Below are positions 33,588 through 45,091 of a stretch of 64,000 nucleotides of DNA, in pieces. A model generated the notes under the pieces. The model had not been told where the DNA came from, did not search any database, and saw nothing but the letters and a program-made list of their open reading frames with translations. The stretch is taken from the NCBI GenBank assembly GCA_023525975.1, contig CM042044.1:12138501-12202500 (forward strand). Direction: 5' to 3'. Position numbers and translations under genes: made by a program. The stretch's first letter is position 1. Every line of letters begins with the position of its first letter. Source of the DNA: Smallanthus sonchifolius. Its lineage: Eukaryota; Streptophyta; Magnoliopsida; Asterales; Asteraceae.

Positions 33588-34035
33588 GCAATAGGTAGAT
33601 TGAAAACCTATGAAAAAAGAATACGTCTGAAAAAAGAAAAACAAATAGAGTTATGAAAAGGTCTAAAAAAGAAAAAAAAAACAAATAGAGTTATGAAAAG
33701 TTATTATTTGCTCGATGACGATGCTATAAGAAAGAAAACGGTTCATACGATACTTATTAATTAGAACAATAATAATGAGGATTATAGAACAAAGAAATAT
33801 CCTAGAAGTCAAGACAAATTTATACAAGACATAAGTATAGTAAGATACTATAGCTGTAATAAGTATGGATACTATGCCTCACATTACCCTCAAACAAACC
33901 AAAAACAAGAACAATCAAACCTTGTGAAAGAAGATGAAGAACCAACCATCTTAATGACAGTTGCAACCAACAAGGATGATTATCTTGAAGAGAAAAGCAT
34001 TCAAAAAAAAGGAAGGAAACCAAAGTTCAGATTTA
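33588..34035 (+). pseudogene. gag: Degenerate copia gag (C-terminal part)
   Basis: Frames with several shifts give RLKTYEKRIRLKK, then VRYYSCNKYGYYASHYP, a decayed CCHC knuckle, then NLVKEDEEPTILMTVATNKD, the usual copia gag tail before protease. Two Cys of the knuckle are replaced by Tyr. Confidence 0.65.
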
Positions 34036-34134
34036 AAGAGTACTGCAATTGACGGGCATGAAGAAACAAATGAAGAAGATATGAGAATCGGATGTCAAGA
34101 TTATGCTATTTGATGATAGAGATTAAGGAGTGAT

Positions 34135-34420
34135 TGTTGGGTTAATCCCGATCGTCCGATAAGTTAAAGTTTAAGTTATAGTTAGAGTTAAATATGCCTT
34201 AATTAGTAAAGCTAGGTTGAAGAATGTAATTCTTAGAAGTGGTAGGTTAGTTGTGTAATTCGTTTAATAAACAAACCGACGCACTGCATCATTTGTTGAA
34301 CCATCACGTCGGTTCGCTGAGGTCTCCTGCGAAGTATAAATACCACCGGTGGTGCTCATTCGTAGTTCAATACGAAATCAGAAATCAATAACATAATATT
34401 TAATTGTTGTTTATACAATC
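34135..34420 (+). repeat. Copia-type LTR remnant with TATA box
   Basis: After a purine-rich AGATTAAGGAGTGAT the sequence opens TGTTGGGTTAATCCC, and GTATAAATACC occurs at about 34336, followed by a likely transcript start region. Placed directly behind copia gag debris, it looks like the 3' LTR of an internally deleted element; pol is missing. The right end is uncertain. Confidence 0.5.
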
Positions 34421-35386
34421 TGGATTTACTTTGAAATTAACATATATGAATTCTGGGCAATAAAATTATGCAACAGAACTTCTGTAAATAAACAATAAGT
34501 AAGAATTCCTAAAAAAAAACAAAAACTTCTATAACATTTAAAAACTTCAATTCAATAATCTAACTTATATTAACTTTTGTTTAGAGGACTCGAATTAAGG
34601 TAATGGACTTTTAGGGAAGTGTGATGTCTTAGACTTTCTTTTAGCCTTGTTATTAGCTCTAGCCTTAGATTTGCAAGTGTATATTTGTCTTAGTTTTGCT
34701 TTAGTCTTAACTTTGTATTAGGCTAACTTTTTGCCTTAATGCGTATAGACCTTCTCAGGAAGTACATAGATATGATTAAGGGTGTGTTATATGTTTTTTT
34801 TTCATATCTATTTGTTGTGTTATTTGTTGGTATTATATGTTACCTATTGCCTTAGCAATATTTTATGATTATCTAGACTAAAATAAAGTATGTTATATGT
34901 TATATATTATGCACGAAAAAATGATTTTTGGAGCCGAGGGATCTCACTAAAAGCAGCTTCTCTAGCTCCTGGAATAGAGGAAAGATTTGCACCAACTCAC
35001 TCTCCGAAAACCCTGCCATAGCTTGTTATTAGATGAATTTTACTGGGCATAATTGTTTGTTTGATATGATAAATTTAGTTCAAAAACAAAAACCATAGTT
35101 ATTTTATAAATAAGCGTGTAATTTCCACGAATATGAAAGCAAAATGATTAGAAAACCAAAGAATTACCTTTTATTTCACATGTTAATTTTACTAGGTATG
35201 AATTCACATCACACGTAACTTGTGTTCGAATTTCTTTTACATTTATTTGAATCTAGTATTATATGAATTTTACATGTACTTTGATATTCTTATAGTTCAT
35301 GGTTCTTTTTGAATAAAAAGTACACTATTCATGTGGTTAATTTATAAAAAGTATACCGTTTATAGTGGTTGCTATCTCTCTACTTA
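34421..35386. other. Non-coding AT-rich DNA
   Basis: No ORF or element terminus that I can support. Confidence 0.5.
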
Positions 35387-35501
35387 TCTATACTATATAA
35401 TAAATAAAAGTTTTTTCATACCACGTGTCGCCTCCACATTCATTCCCATCATTCTTTTCTCGTCTCTCTCTCTTATTAAATGCATCTCAATCTTTTAATA
35501 A

Positions 35502-35780
35502 TCCTACTTCTAATAAACAATTCCAATTAATGGCACTTGACAACACCATGTTTTTTCTCATTAAATCTTTCAATTTTCTCTATTTTAAGTAACTTTGAAT
35601 TTTAATATCTAATTATGTTAATATTGTTTTTTTTTTCAAAAATATAATATAAGATTTGAGTTCTAATTATTACTTAATTTGAATTCTAATATAAAATTTG
35701 AAATCTAATTTTCCCTACACATTATTGTATTTTCATTTTTCTATTAAACAACCAATGTAATACATGAGTATATAACCTAG
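35502..35780 (+). mobile_element. Nested Helitron B, 279 bp
   Basis: It begins TCCTACTTCTAATAAAC after A and ends CCTAG before T (35781). Removing it and the CACTA rejoins Helitron A between A and T. Terminal stem ATGTA/TACAT is weak. Confidence 0.65.
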
Positions 35781-35939
35781 TCACTACAAGAAAACGAGTC
35801 AATAGCGGCGACACTATTAACGGCGACACCTAGAAATGTCGCCGCTATTGCTCATGATCCGCGTTACATAGATCTGATGGTGGAGTGGATTTTAATCGGA
35901 CGGTCATTGTTTTAAAGTCTTTAGCGGCGACGGTCGCCG

Positions 35940-36300
35940 GTAATGCCCCTGCACCATATGGCGGACGTTTTCCCTCCATTGGCCTCACTTTCCCCTTTTC
36001 CCTGCTTTTCATTTCTCTCACGATTCGATGACGATTTCCGACGATTTGCTCGCTGGAACACCCCAACCGTTCGACGACCTGCTGCTTGCCGACCACCACC
36101 TCCACTGACCTCACCCCTGCTCGTCGACCGGCACTTCCTCAACTCCCCACCTGCTCGCCGACCACCTTCTTTTCAACGGACCACCTACTGCTCGCCGGAA
36201 CACCTACTTCTCGCCGGAATACCACCTTCTCTTCGTCGGACCACCTACTTAAGGTAGTGATTTCTGTTCAAATGGTTTATTTATTATTTGGTATTTTTTA
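35940..36300 (+). other. GC-rich, pyrimidine-rich leader of the CACTA element
   Basis: Higher GC than anything nearby, with repeats of CTCGCCGG and CACCTACT. Frames are open on both strands, which reflects composition; I do not call a gene. A host-sequence capture cannot be excluded. Confidence 0.35.
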
Positions 36301-36659
36301 ATTTATTGGTGCGGGTTCTATTTTGGTATGTTTAATTTAGGAGAATATTAAGCTTGGAGATTAAGTTAGGATTAGATTTATTGAGCTATACATATCCATC
36401 TAAAAGCATTAACAAATATAACCAAAAATCACTATAAGGAAGATCAGTAAACTTAACCTGTGAATAAATATAACTAATATTATACGACTGGTTAGTCGGC
36501 TTAATTAACTAACTATGATATATCATGTGTCAAATATGGTCTTACAATACACACATGTAATGTAACACTTGTTGATGATGCTGAAACAGTTATAAGAAAA
36601 AAAATAGATAAAATAAAACTAAGAACAATTTGAAGCCCCAAGATCTGATTTTAGAACAA

Positions 36660-37086
36660 AAGTCGCACCACCAGAAATTATGATATGGAAAATAGAAACC
36701 CCCCAAATTTAGAATGTCCATATAAGTTAATATATGTATTTATTTATTTAAGTTAGAAACGTTGAGTAATATATATATATATAAAAACCTCCAATGCATT
36801 TACTTGATAAAAAATACCTAAACACTAGAAACCTTGCATATAGCAACACTAGAATGTGTCAGCATCACAATGCGGTGATGTAAGCTTCTAAATATTTTTA
36901 GACGTCCCAACAAGAAAGCACACTAATGCTCAATCACTCCTTTATGATTATTTCTTTGTTCCAAATAGCACCACCAGAAATTATGATGTGGAAAATAGAA
37001 ACACCCCAAATTTAGAATGTTCATATAAGTTAATATATGTATTTATTTATTTAAGTTAGAAACATTGAGTAATATATATTAGTTGT
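36660..37086 (+). repeat. Duplicated segment of about 110 bp inside the CACTA element
   Basis: CACCACCAGAAATTATGAT through AGTTAGAAAC.TTGAGTAATATATAT occurs at 36667-36776 and again at 36970-37080, about 300 bp apart. Confidence 0.75.
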
Positions 37087-37199
37087 TTGATTTTTTTTAA
37101 TACACATTCATATATGAGATAAGGTATTCAAAAAGTGGGTTTAGCAGCCTACCATTATCCTACCATTTTGATTACCTTAAAATATGTTTCAGCTTCATC

Positions 37200-38112
37200 A
37201 TGGTTGTCGATAAAAGTTGGCTTAAAAATCTAAACCGTAGCTCAGAGGAGTATGAAAATGGACTCAAGTCTTTTATCGAGATGTGCAAGATCATGTCGAC
37301 AAAAGAGGCTTTGTGTTTTGTCCGTGTACCAAATGTCAGAATTCGGTCATGCTATCCTGGGTAAAAGTGAAGTTTCATTTGTATGCATGGGGTTTCTGTC
37401 GGACGTACACAGATTGGATATATCACGGTGAAAGTTTAATTCCTCAAGTTGTAGTTGTAGATGACGTTGTGTCAGGAAACGATATGGCCAACGTTATTGA
37501 AGATATTATAGAGGAGGATACCAACCTCGACGAAGGGAACTCGGGTACAGAGAGTAGCGGTGTCTGTGATGATTTTGAAGACCTGTTAAAGGAAGTCCAA
37601 TCAGAATTATATCCCGATTGTACTAATTTTTCTTCCCTTGACTTTTTAGCAAAGCTTATGCATATCAAGATGAAGAATAAATGGACTAATAGTTCATTTG
37701 ATGAGCTCCTCGAGTTGTTGCGATCTTCACATCCAGAAGGCAACAAGATTCCCGCTTCGCATTACGTAGCCAAAAAGACACTAAAGAAGATTGGTTTGGG
37801 ATATGAGTCGATACACGTGTGCAAAAATGATTGTGCTCTCTTCTGGAAAGAACACCACTCATTGCAGAATTGTCCTGTTTGTAATGAGAGTCGGTGGGTC
37901 GATACAAACACAAAGGGCAAGAAGGTAGCTCACAAGGTTTTACGATACTTTCCTTTGACACCTAGACTACGACGTTTGTATTGTTCAAGGCACACAGCAA
38001 AAGATATGATCTGGCATAGAAGAGGGTACGGTGCGTCATCCTGTTGATGGATCTTCATGGAAAGAATTTGACATGAAGTTCCCTTACTTCTCGAGGGAAT
38101 CTCGAAATGTTC
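37200..38112 (+). pseudogene. CACTA TNP2 transposase, 5' part only, frameshifted
   Basis: The frame starts MVVDKSWLKNLNRSSEEYE at ATG 37200, the transposase-associated zinc-finger domain, shifts by one base near 37286, and continues HVDKRGFVFCPCTKCQNS (CxxC pairs) in the ORF 37283-38047. After an acidic linker comes the start of the transposase catalytic region: HYVAKKTLKKIGLGYESI, CPVCNESRW and VLRYFPLTPRLRRLYCS. A second shift occurs near 38025, and the gene stops abruptly at about 38112 where subterminal repeats begin, so most of the catalytic domain is deleted. Confidence 0.85.
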
Positions 38113-38669
38113 GCCTAGTGGGGTATTAGCGGCGAAGTAATAGCGGCGAAGTAATAGCGGCGACACAATGGTAGTAGCGGCGAAACATGTCGCCGCTAAT
38201 ACTCCACCATTAGCGGCGACAATCAGTTAATAGCGGTGACAAGTGGGGTATATAGCGGCGACTGTCGCCACTATTAGTATTAGCGGCGACAATTCGGTGT
38301 ATTAGCGGCGACATTTGTCGCCACTATTGACCCAATTCTTTGTAGTGAGTAATATATATTTAAAGAAAATATTAATATTAATTATACTAATAAAATACAT
38401 TTATATTAAATTATCCCTTTTAAAACTTTGAAATCTAATTATGTAACTTATATTTTCAATCAAATAATAAATGAAAATCAAATTAAATTAAATAGTACTT
38501 AATGTATTTTCGAAACCTAATTATATATTAGTTTTTACATATTTTGAGTTTTGCTTTCTATCCTTAGTATATGAAACATTTTTACACATGTAAAATATAT
38601 ACATAAAGATTTAAAAAATTTATTTGTTGATATTTTTCACCCCGTGTTTATACACAGGATCTAAACTAG

Positions 38670-39540
38670 TGTATAATATTCTTAAAGTTTTTAACCTTTT
38701 TTGGATTATTCCGATGAGACCTACAATTAAATAGAGTCTGATTTTTTTACAACTTATAAATCTTTCTTTTAAATAATCTAATATAACTTCTACAAATTTA
38801 TAAGAAATAAGTTAAATTTTCAGAAATTAAAAAAAAATCCTGTAGAAATGAAAAACTTTATTGCAATAATCTAACTTATAATTAATAAACAATATATATA
38901 GTTTATAAACAAAAAACCGTACTTACTTTATAAAAGGATATATATATACTCACTACATTAATACTATTGTTTGAAGATAATGTAATTGCTTCGCTATTAA
39001 TTACCAAAACCACTCATCTCACAATAATCCACTATTTATAAATGTACAAGTCTAACAGCACATAGTATAAGCAAGCAATGCATGTTTTTTTTGTCACTTT
39101 AAATAGTGACTCATCCATTCAACAACTAACACCTAAACTTTTTTTTTAATATTTTCGTTTTCAACCCTTATACTATATATAATATACGCTTTTAGTCCGT
39201 TTCATTTTCTATTAATTTCGTTTTCCTTTAATAACTTTCGTTCGTTAATTTTTTTCCAGAATACAGAGTGTGCGGCTGTTTTTAGTTTTTTTTGTCAATG
39301 TTGCGATATAATTTTTTTTAAAAACGGAGTTGTATTCAAAATGGAGTTTTTTCGTATCGTTGTGTATAGCGAGTGTCGTTACCGTTGTGGTACCGTGACG
39401 ATTCGAACATATTATGAGCCACCAACATCATTGTTGGTATTGATATTGATATTATCGGAACCCATATCGGTATTCGATTTTATGGTTTTCGACGATAATG
39501 AACACGACACCCGTCGCGGAGCGCGGGTATAACCATCTAG
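38670..39540 (+). other. AT-rich DNA ending in a Helitron 3' terminus of a second family
   Basis: 39120-39540 resembles 11320-11833 (AACCCTTATA.TATATATAATATACGC; CTGTTTTTAGTTTTTTTTGT). The end is CCCGTCGC..GCGCGGG, then CTAG at 39537-39540 before T. The 5' end was not located. Confidence 0.5.
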
Positions 39541-40553
39541 TTATATATTAAAGCTAAACACTTAATTAAAGCTAAACATGTAATTTCTACAAATTCTAAT
39601 ATGACTATCGGTGGAAGTTCAAATTAAAACAAAATTATTTTGAAACCCATATATACCTTTTATTCACATGTTATTTATGTCTTAACACATGAATTATCCA
39701 CACTAATCAAACCACATATGCATAAAATTATCTTCATTTGAATCTACTTTTATCTATTTAATTTACATATAATTTTAATATTCTTATAGTTTTTAACTTC
39801 TTGGTTCTCATTTGAATAAAATATATACATATGCATAGTATAAACCTATCTATTGTGAGGAGATAGCCCACAACCAGCCACCACGCACCTACATATATAT
39901 ATATATATATATAGATGATACTAGTCTATATATTACATTAACACACAAGAACAATGGCAATTTAAAAAGTAACATTTTTCAAAAATAAAGTAAAGAAAAC
40001 ATGTAATATAAGTAGTTACTACATACGGTATATAATTACATATCTGTAATATTTCTAAATTCTCTTGATTATTTAGGGTTTGAGACCCCCATGGGAATGG
40101 TAAGCTACTTTAAGTAGGAATCTGCCACGTGAAAGCAAAAGGAAGAAAAAGCCAGTTAACATGTACTATTGTTTCTTACTTTCTTGTTCAACAAATCTTG
40201 ATTTCTTTTAGGGGGAATTAGGGTTTGTGGGTCAGCTTAGTTTTCGGGACTCTTTATAGCATTAGCTAGGTGCCTACCTTGGAACTGTTTTTTGCAAATG
40301 TGTTCGTGTGTGACTGGTCATGGTCATGTGCCTTCACCTGAACATGACAGTCAAAGACTGCTAAAGCATGTGTGTCCGAATCTGATTAGGGCACAAGCTA
40401 GACCACAATATAGTGCCGAACCCTAAATTTGATTGTAGATAGTTGTATATATGGCTATGTTTGACCAATATGATTAGTGGGAAACAATGAAAAATTTCAC
40501 AAAAAAAAATTAGGATGCAATTGTATTTCCGATGAAATACATCAGAGCATCGA
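39541..40553. other. Non-coding DNA, possibly low-copy
   Basis: A (TA)n run lies at 39893-39913. 40070-40460 is less AT-rich and matches nothing else in the window. No convincing ORF or RNA. Confidence 0.4.
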
Positions 40554-40735
40554 TGTATACTATATAATAAATAAAAGTTTCTCAATGTTACGTGTCGTCT
40601 TCATATTTATCATTATAAATTTTTTTTCGCATCTCTCTCATAATAAATACACTTTTATATTTCAATAATAATATATTTTTAAACAAATTATTAATTATAG
40701 TAACAAAACACATTTATTTTAAATCTATATCTATA
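40554..40735 (+). other. Helitron 5' fragment
   Basis: TATACTATATAATAAATAAA followed by ACGTGTCGTC, as in the Helitrons at 10253 and 35387; the 3' part is cut by the next insertion. Confidence 0.5.
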
Positions 40736-41164
40736 TCTATACTACTTAATAAACAAGTAAAAGTATGGGACATGTGTTACATTCCGGTACATTCTTAGCG
40801 TAATTTTTCCGTCTCTCTTATATTAAATACTATATTAAATTAATATATTTTTAAATAGTTAATATCAATCTAATTATGGAAACCATTTATTTAATTATGG
40901 ATTGTTATTATATCATTTAACAAATTATTTAATATGGATTACCATTTATCAATTAAATTAATACCAAGTTAAAAAAATGTTTTAAAAATTAACTTAATAT
41001 AATTTATAAATGTCACGTTAAATTGACATATTTTGACGAGTGCATGTGTTAAAATATTACATTATATTTTATTTTTACACGGGTTTTTAAAAACATATTT
41101 TTTATTACTACTTATATAACATTATATTTATTTAACCCTTGTAATACACAGTATTTTAAACTAG
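40736..41164 (+). mobile_element. Non-autonomous Helitron, 429 bp
   Basis: Starts TCTATACTACTTAATAAAC after A and ends TTTTAAACTAG before T, with a decayed stem CCTTGTAATACACAG 25 bp before the end. Confidence 0.6.
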
Positions 41165-42070
41165 TTTGTAATATATAGATTTGTTTTGTATTTTGTTTGT
41201 AAAAAGAAACTAAAGTCATACGCTATATATAAAAGGTTGATATATCCCTCTTATGGTATTTTAAAAATGTTTTTTTATATATTTTTTCATATTAAACTTC
41301 TAAATTACATATATCTTTAACCCTAACTTTATTTACATATTTTTCTAATTAACTTATAATTACCCAATTGCCTTCACAAATATTTAGGTATGGGATATAT
41401 GTAAATATTATTTTAAATGGCTTATTAAGAGTAAAATAGTAATAAAATAAGTTATTTTAAATGAATTGGATAAATATGTAATATATATATTTTATGAAGA
41501 AAAAATATGTAATTAAATTTTAGGGTTAGGTAAATATGTAATAAATGAACTTAATAAGTGAATATATGTAAATATATAGTGTATAGTATATACAATCTTG
41601 ATACGCTCAAGTAATAGAATCCTAGGGCAAACATTAAAATGGGAAGTGGGAAAAAAAAAGGAAAAAGGGTCGAACCTAGGACCTCACACAAGGAGATGCA
41701 CAAGCCTAATCACTTGTGCCGGTTTCTTTTTATTAATCATTCTTAATTATATTTATGTTTATATAAAACTTTTTATTAATTATTCTTAATTATATTTATG
41801 TTTATATAAAAGATTTACTAATAAAAAGTTAAAACGCAGTATATACATACAATTAGTTCAATAAAAGTTCTGTTAAGAGTTTGTAAAAATAAAAACATAC
41901 AAAAACAACTTTTATATATAAATAGAAAGTGCCTTTTATAGTGTTTTTATTATATCATAAATGATATTAGTGATAGTGTAAGGCAGTAAAGTGTTATATG
42001 TCTCTCTATATAGAGATGCCATAATTGTAACCCTAATTAACACATTCGATCACAAAAACTTCCTTGTTTA
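41165..42070. other. Non-coding DNA; degenerate LTR-like right part
   Basis: 41255-41580 is simple AT-rich sequence. A box-B-like GGTTCGACCC (minus strand, near 41670) and a repeated TTATTAATYATTCTTAATTA segment (41730-41815) are seen. 41985-42070 is probably the 3' edge of a copia LTR because a primer site follows. Confidence 0.4.
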
Positions 42071-42178
42071 TTTTGGTATCAGAGCTAGTGCTCATAACCC
42101 GCCAGAAAACCCTACGCGTCGCACTAACGAAAACCCTAAATCTGTGATGTCTTCCTCTCTTTCAATTACTTTCTAGTA
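42071..42178 (+). pseudogene. Copia leader and first codons of gag
   Basis: The PBS TGGTATCAGAGC is at 42074-42085. A short ORF MSSSLSITF starting at ATG 42149 resembles a copia gag start but stops at once (TAG 42176). The rest of the element is gone. Confidence 0.5.
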
Positions 42179-42231
42179 TTTAGCTACAACTTTATTTTCC
42201 TTTGTCAATGTTCAAGATCACATCCAGAGCC

Positions 42232-42624
42232 CACTACAAGACGCTACCAAAAAATGAAAAAATTTACGACAGCAGATTTCGTGGGAAATTTGTCGGAACT
42301 GATCGTTAGCGACAAGTTTCCGGCAAAAAAGTGTTTATTAGAAAAAAAAACCGTAGGAAATGTTTTTTCCGACAAAGTCCGGACTAATTTTCTGACGAAT
42401 TAGCGAGAAAAGCCTTTCGTCGGTAATTTTCGTCAATATTCCGACGATTATATTAAATAAATAAGTTAACTTATTTAATAAATTTGTCAAAAACTTGTAG
42501 GAAATCTTACATTTACTTTTTTGTTTTTATTTTGTGGGAAAGTTATCGCTAACTTGTGGGAAATTGCTTTTGTTGGTAACTTGTCGAAAACTTTTGTAAA
42601 ATATATACATGTTTTCTAGTAGTG
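42232..42624. mobile_element. CACTA-type MITE-like element, 393 bp
   Basis: Ends are CACTACAAG at 42232 and CTAGTAGTG at 42624. The interior has many GACAA/TTGTC and GGAAA/TTTCC words in both orientations, as subterminal repeats. No matching 3-bp TSD was seen (GCC versus AGA). Confidence 0.55.
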
Positions 42625-43816
42625 AGAAAACAACACTATTACCGACGGATTGTTTCTGATGGATTTGGCCGTCAGATTATTTCCGACATATTAGTGACGG
42701 AATTTCATTGGTACACCATTTTATTATTTTTCCTATTAAATAAAATCAACGGTCGTCGGTAATCCGTTGCTAACAACTTTCCGTTCATTGTTCGACTTTT
42801 CAAGTTTGATGCGTAGGCGTTTGTATGGTAGTTGTTTCCGACGGACATCCATTGGAATTGTTGACCTTTCCAAAAAAAAACCCAGTTTTCCATATATCAT
42901 CCAACTCTAGATGTTTCTAAAGAATTGCAAAACATACACGGTTAAAAAATTACTAGAAATGGTCTATCTGTACCCGCCTAGTATCTGAAACCTTAAAACT
43001 ACAATGTCTAGGTATTTCAAACTAAGAAAGATTCTTGTTGGGGTGTTGTACGTAGAGTATCTCTCTAGGACACGTCAACGAGTTAAAGATCATTGTTAGT
43101 GAAGTAGAAGGAATTGGTTGTCTCGGAATTTAAATACTTGATCATGCGTGTTTTTCCTCACATGGGTGTAGCATATTGAGCGGGAATTGGTGGTCTCGGA
43201 ATACGAGCAAGACCCGTATCTATCATATGCACACATCTTAAGGTTATTGTTAATATGTGATACTCTCAACCAAAAATAAATACCAGTGGCCCCGCATGAT
43301 AAACAACCTAGGATAACGAAAACAAAATATCATGGTGACCTTGGAATATTCGTCTTTATATGTGGCTTACCCATTAGTGCATGGTAAAACACTTAGGATC
43401 AAGGGATATATTACAAGACCTGGGTCATCTCTTGGTATAAATATAGCCATGGGCACCTAATGTGCTTGAAATTACATATCTTTATTGCACAAAATGTCCC
43501 CCGTTTCATAAGTAATTATCAGAAATTTCATTAGTTTAGACACTAATTAGCTTTGTTTAGAGAATTATAGGTTTTTATGAAGCTAAGGTGAAAAAGATGG
43601 AATTTCCAGGAAGTTTAGGAAGTTTAAGAGGCTAATTAGGGTTTTGTGATATCTAGGAAGGAGGCACGGTTATTCCCCCTACTAGACGTGCCTAACACTA
43701 ACAAATCTGCCACATCCCGCTAAAGCGGAAACACGAGGGCACTATGGGGCTTTTAGCGGCAACACTGGGGTCCCCTATTGCTCCGAATCCTTATATTAGG
43801 ATTTAAACAACCGCAT
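42625..43816. other. Non-coding DNA
   Basis: 42640-42860 contains CCGACGGATTG, TGACGG and TCCGTCA-like words in both orientations, perhaps a second small transposon. 42900-43816 has no feature that I can support, apart from the copia TSD CGCAT at 43812-43816. Confidence 0.4.
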
Positions 43817-44120
43817 TGTTATAATAGTGCAAGTCAACAAATGTCAATCTAAAAGTCAACCAAAAGAAGTCAACTAAAGTTGAGGGTTATTTATGTTAAT
43901 AACCAAAGTATAGGGACTGTTTTTGGTTTACTTGAAAGATATTATGTTTTTAGTTTGTTAGGACTTTACGATCTTGATATATGCTTCCATCCATCTTGTT
44001 CTTGATTGATTCATGTTCTGAAAATTCTTTAGAGTGTAATTCGTTTTGTAAGTGAATAAAAGATCTTAATCGATTGGTTAATTCTTGATTCAATTCTTCT
44101 TTGGGTGTTCTAGAATAATA
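43817..44120 (+). repeat. 5' LTR of the copia element
   Basis: 304 bp, starts TGTTATAATAGTGC; the last base pair reads TA rather than CA. Differs from the other LTR at roughly a dozen positions by eye. Confidence 0.9.
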
Positions 44121-44191
44121 ACTAGTATCAGAGCCAGGTTAGGGCTCGTATCAAAGAGGGAGGTGCTGATCGATCGATTAAGCAATCAAGG

Positions 44192-45091
44192 ATGGTTTCG
44201 ACCAAGTTTGATTTAGAGAAGTTCGACGGAGGGAATGACTTTCGGCTATGGCAGCTCAAGATGAAAGCTATGCTCATGCATCAAGGTGTTGTTGACGCAT
44301 TAGCCGGCGAAGCAAGACTTCCGGCAAATCTCATGGAGAAGGAGAAAAAGGATATACTCGAGAAAGCTCACAGTGCCATCATATTAAGCCTCGGTGATCG
44401 TGTTCTACGTGAAGTATCAAAAGAACCAACGGCAGCTGAAATTTGGACCAAATTGGAGGGGCTCTATATGACAAAATCACTAGACAATCGCCTCTATCTG
44501 AAGAAACGCCTATATACCTTTCAGATGATGTCCGACAAGTCATTGGAAGATCACACAGATGATTTCAACAAGTTGATACTTGATCTTGAAAATATAGAGG
44601 TCAATTTAGATGAGGAGGATTGGGCGATAATATTCTTGGCATCACTTCCTCAGTCTTACAAACATTTCGTTGACACATTGATGTTTGATAGAGATACCTT
44701 ATCAATGGAGGAAGTGATGACTTCAATAAATTCAAAAGAGTTGCATAGAAAGAATGATACAGTGGAGGATACTGGGGCTGGTCTGTATGTGAGGGGAAGA
44801 CCTGATCAAAGGACACCTAGGTCAAAGGTGAACAGTAGGTCTAAATCAAAGTTCAAAAGGAGATGTTATGTCTGCAATTCTAAAAAGCATTTAAAGAAAG
44901 ATTGTCAAGAAAGAAGAAAGAAAAAGGGTGAATACAATTCATTCAAGCAACAACAGTCATCACCAGAAGGTTATATGGAAGGATATGAAAGCTTAGATGT
45001 TTGGGTAGTATCAAATGGTCCAGATCCAAGTGATTGGATCATGGATTTGGGGTGTTCATACCATATGACCCCTCATAAGGAATATTTTTAG
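44192..45091 (+). CDS. gag: Copia gag and protease start
   Basis: ATG 44192, 71 bp after the LTR. The copia gag domain covers residues 1-200 (FDGGNDFRLWQLKMKAML, AEIWTKLEGLYMTKSLDNRL, FLASLPQSYKHFVDTL). A zinc knuckle CYVCNSKKHLKKDC is near residue 225. The aspartic protease signature at the C-terminus reads DWIMDLGCSYHM, where the catalytic triad is normally D-S-G; here Ser is Leu, a single C-to-T change, so protease is probably inactive. TAG at 45089-45091 stops the frame, which then continues in phase. Confidence 0.9.
   Translation: MVSTKFDLEKFDGGNDFRLWQLKMKAMLMHQGVVDALAGEARLPANLMEKEKKDILEKAHSAIILSLGDRVLREVSKEPTAAEIWTKLEGLYMTKSLDNRLYLKKRLYTFQMMSDKSLEDHTDDFNKLILDLENIEVNLDEEDWAIIFLASLPQSYKHFVDTLMFDRDTLSMEEVMTSINSKELHRKNDTVEDTGAGLYVRGRPDQRTPRSKVNSRSKSKFKRRCYVCNSKKHLKKDCQERRKKKGEYNSFKQQQSSPEGYMEGYESLDVWVVSNGPDPSDWIMDLGCSYHMTPHKEYF

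Larger units (their letters stand above)
35782..38347 (+). mobile_element. CACTA transposon, 2,566 bp, internally deleted
   Basis: Ends are CACTACAAGAAAAC at 35782 and TTTGTAGTG at 38347; the TSD is AGT on both sides (35779-35781, 38348-38350). Subterminal repeats of TAGCGGCGACA and its inverse TGTCGCCGCTA occupy 35800-35940 and 38125-38335. Inside are a GC-rich leader (35940-36250), AT-rich DNA and a broken TNP2 gene. The second transposon protein is missing. Confidence 0.92.
35387..38669 (+). mobile_element. Non-autonomous Helitron A, interrupted by two later insertions
   Basis: It starts TCTATACTATATAATAAATA after A at 35386 and contains CACGTGTCGCC. Its right part resumes at 38351 and ends at 38666-38669 with CTAG before T, preceded by the stem CCCGTGT/ACACAGG. 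The right part matches 10300-10611 closely. About 440 bp belong to the Helitron itself; the rest is the nested Helitron B and the CACTA element. Confidence 0.8.

Noticed and set aside
35943..36257. Proline/arginine-rich ORFs on both strands in the CACTA leader
   Set aside because: Open frames follow from GC- and pyrimidine-rich composition; no domain is recognisable, and it lies within a transposon leader.
37930..38166. Minus-strand ORF over the TNP2 remnant
   Set aside because: Shadow of the transposase frame.
40030..40460. microRNA or host gene in the low-copy stretch
   Set aside because: No long ORF, hairpin or known miRNA sequence that I could identify by eye.
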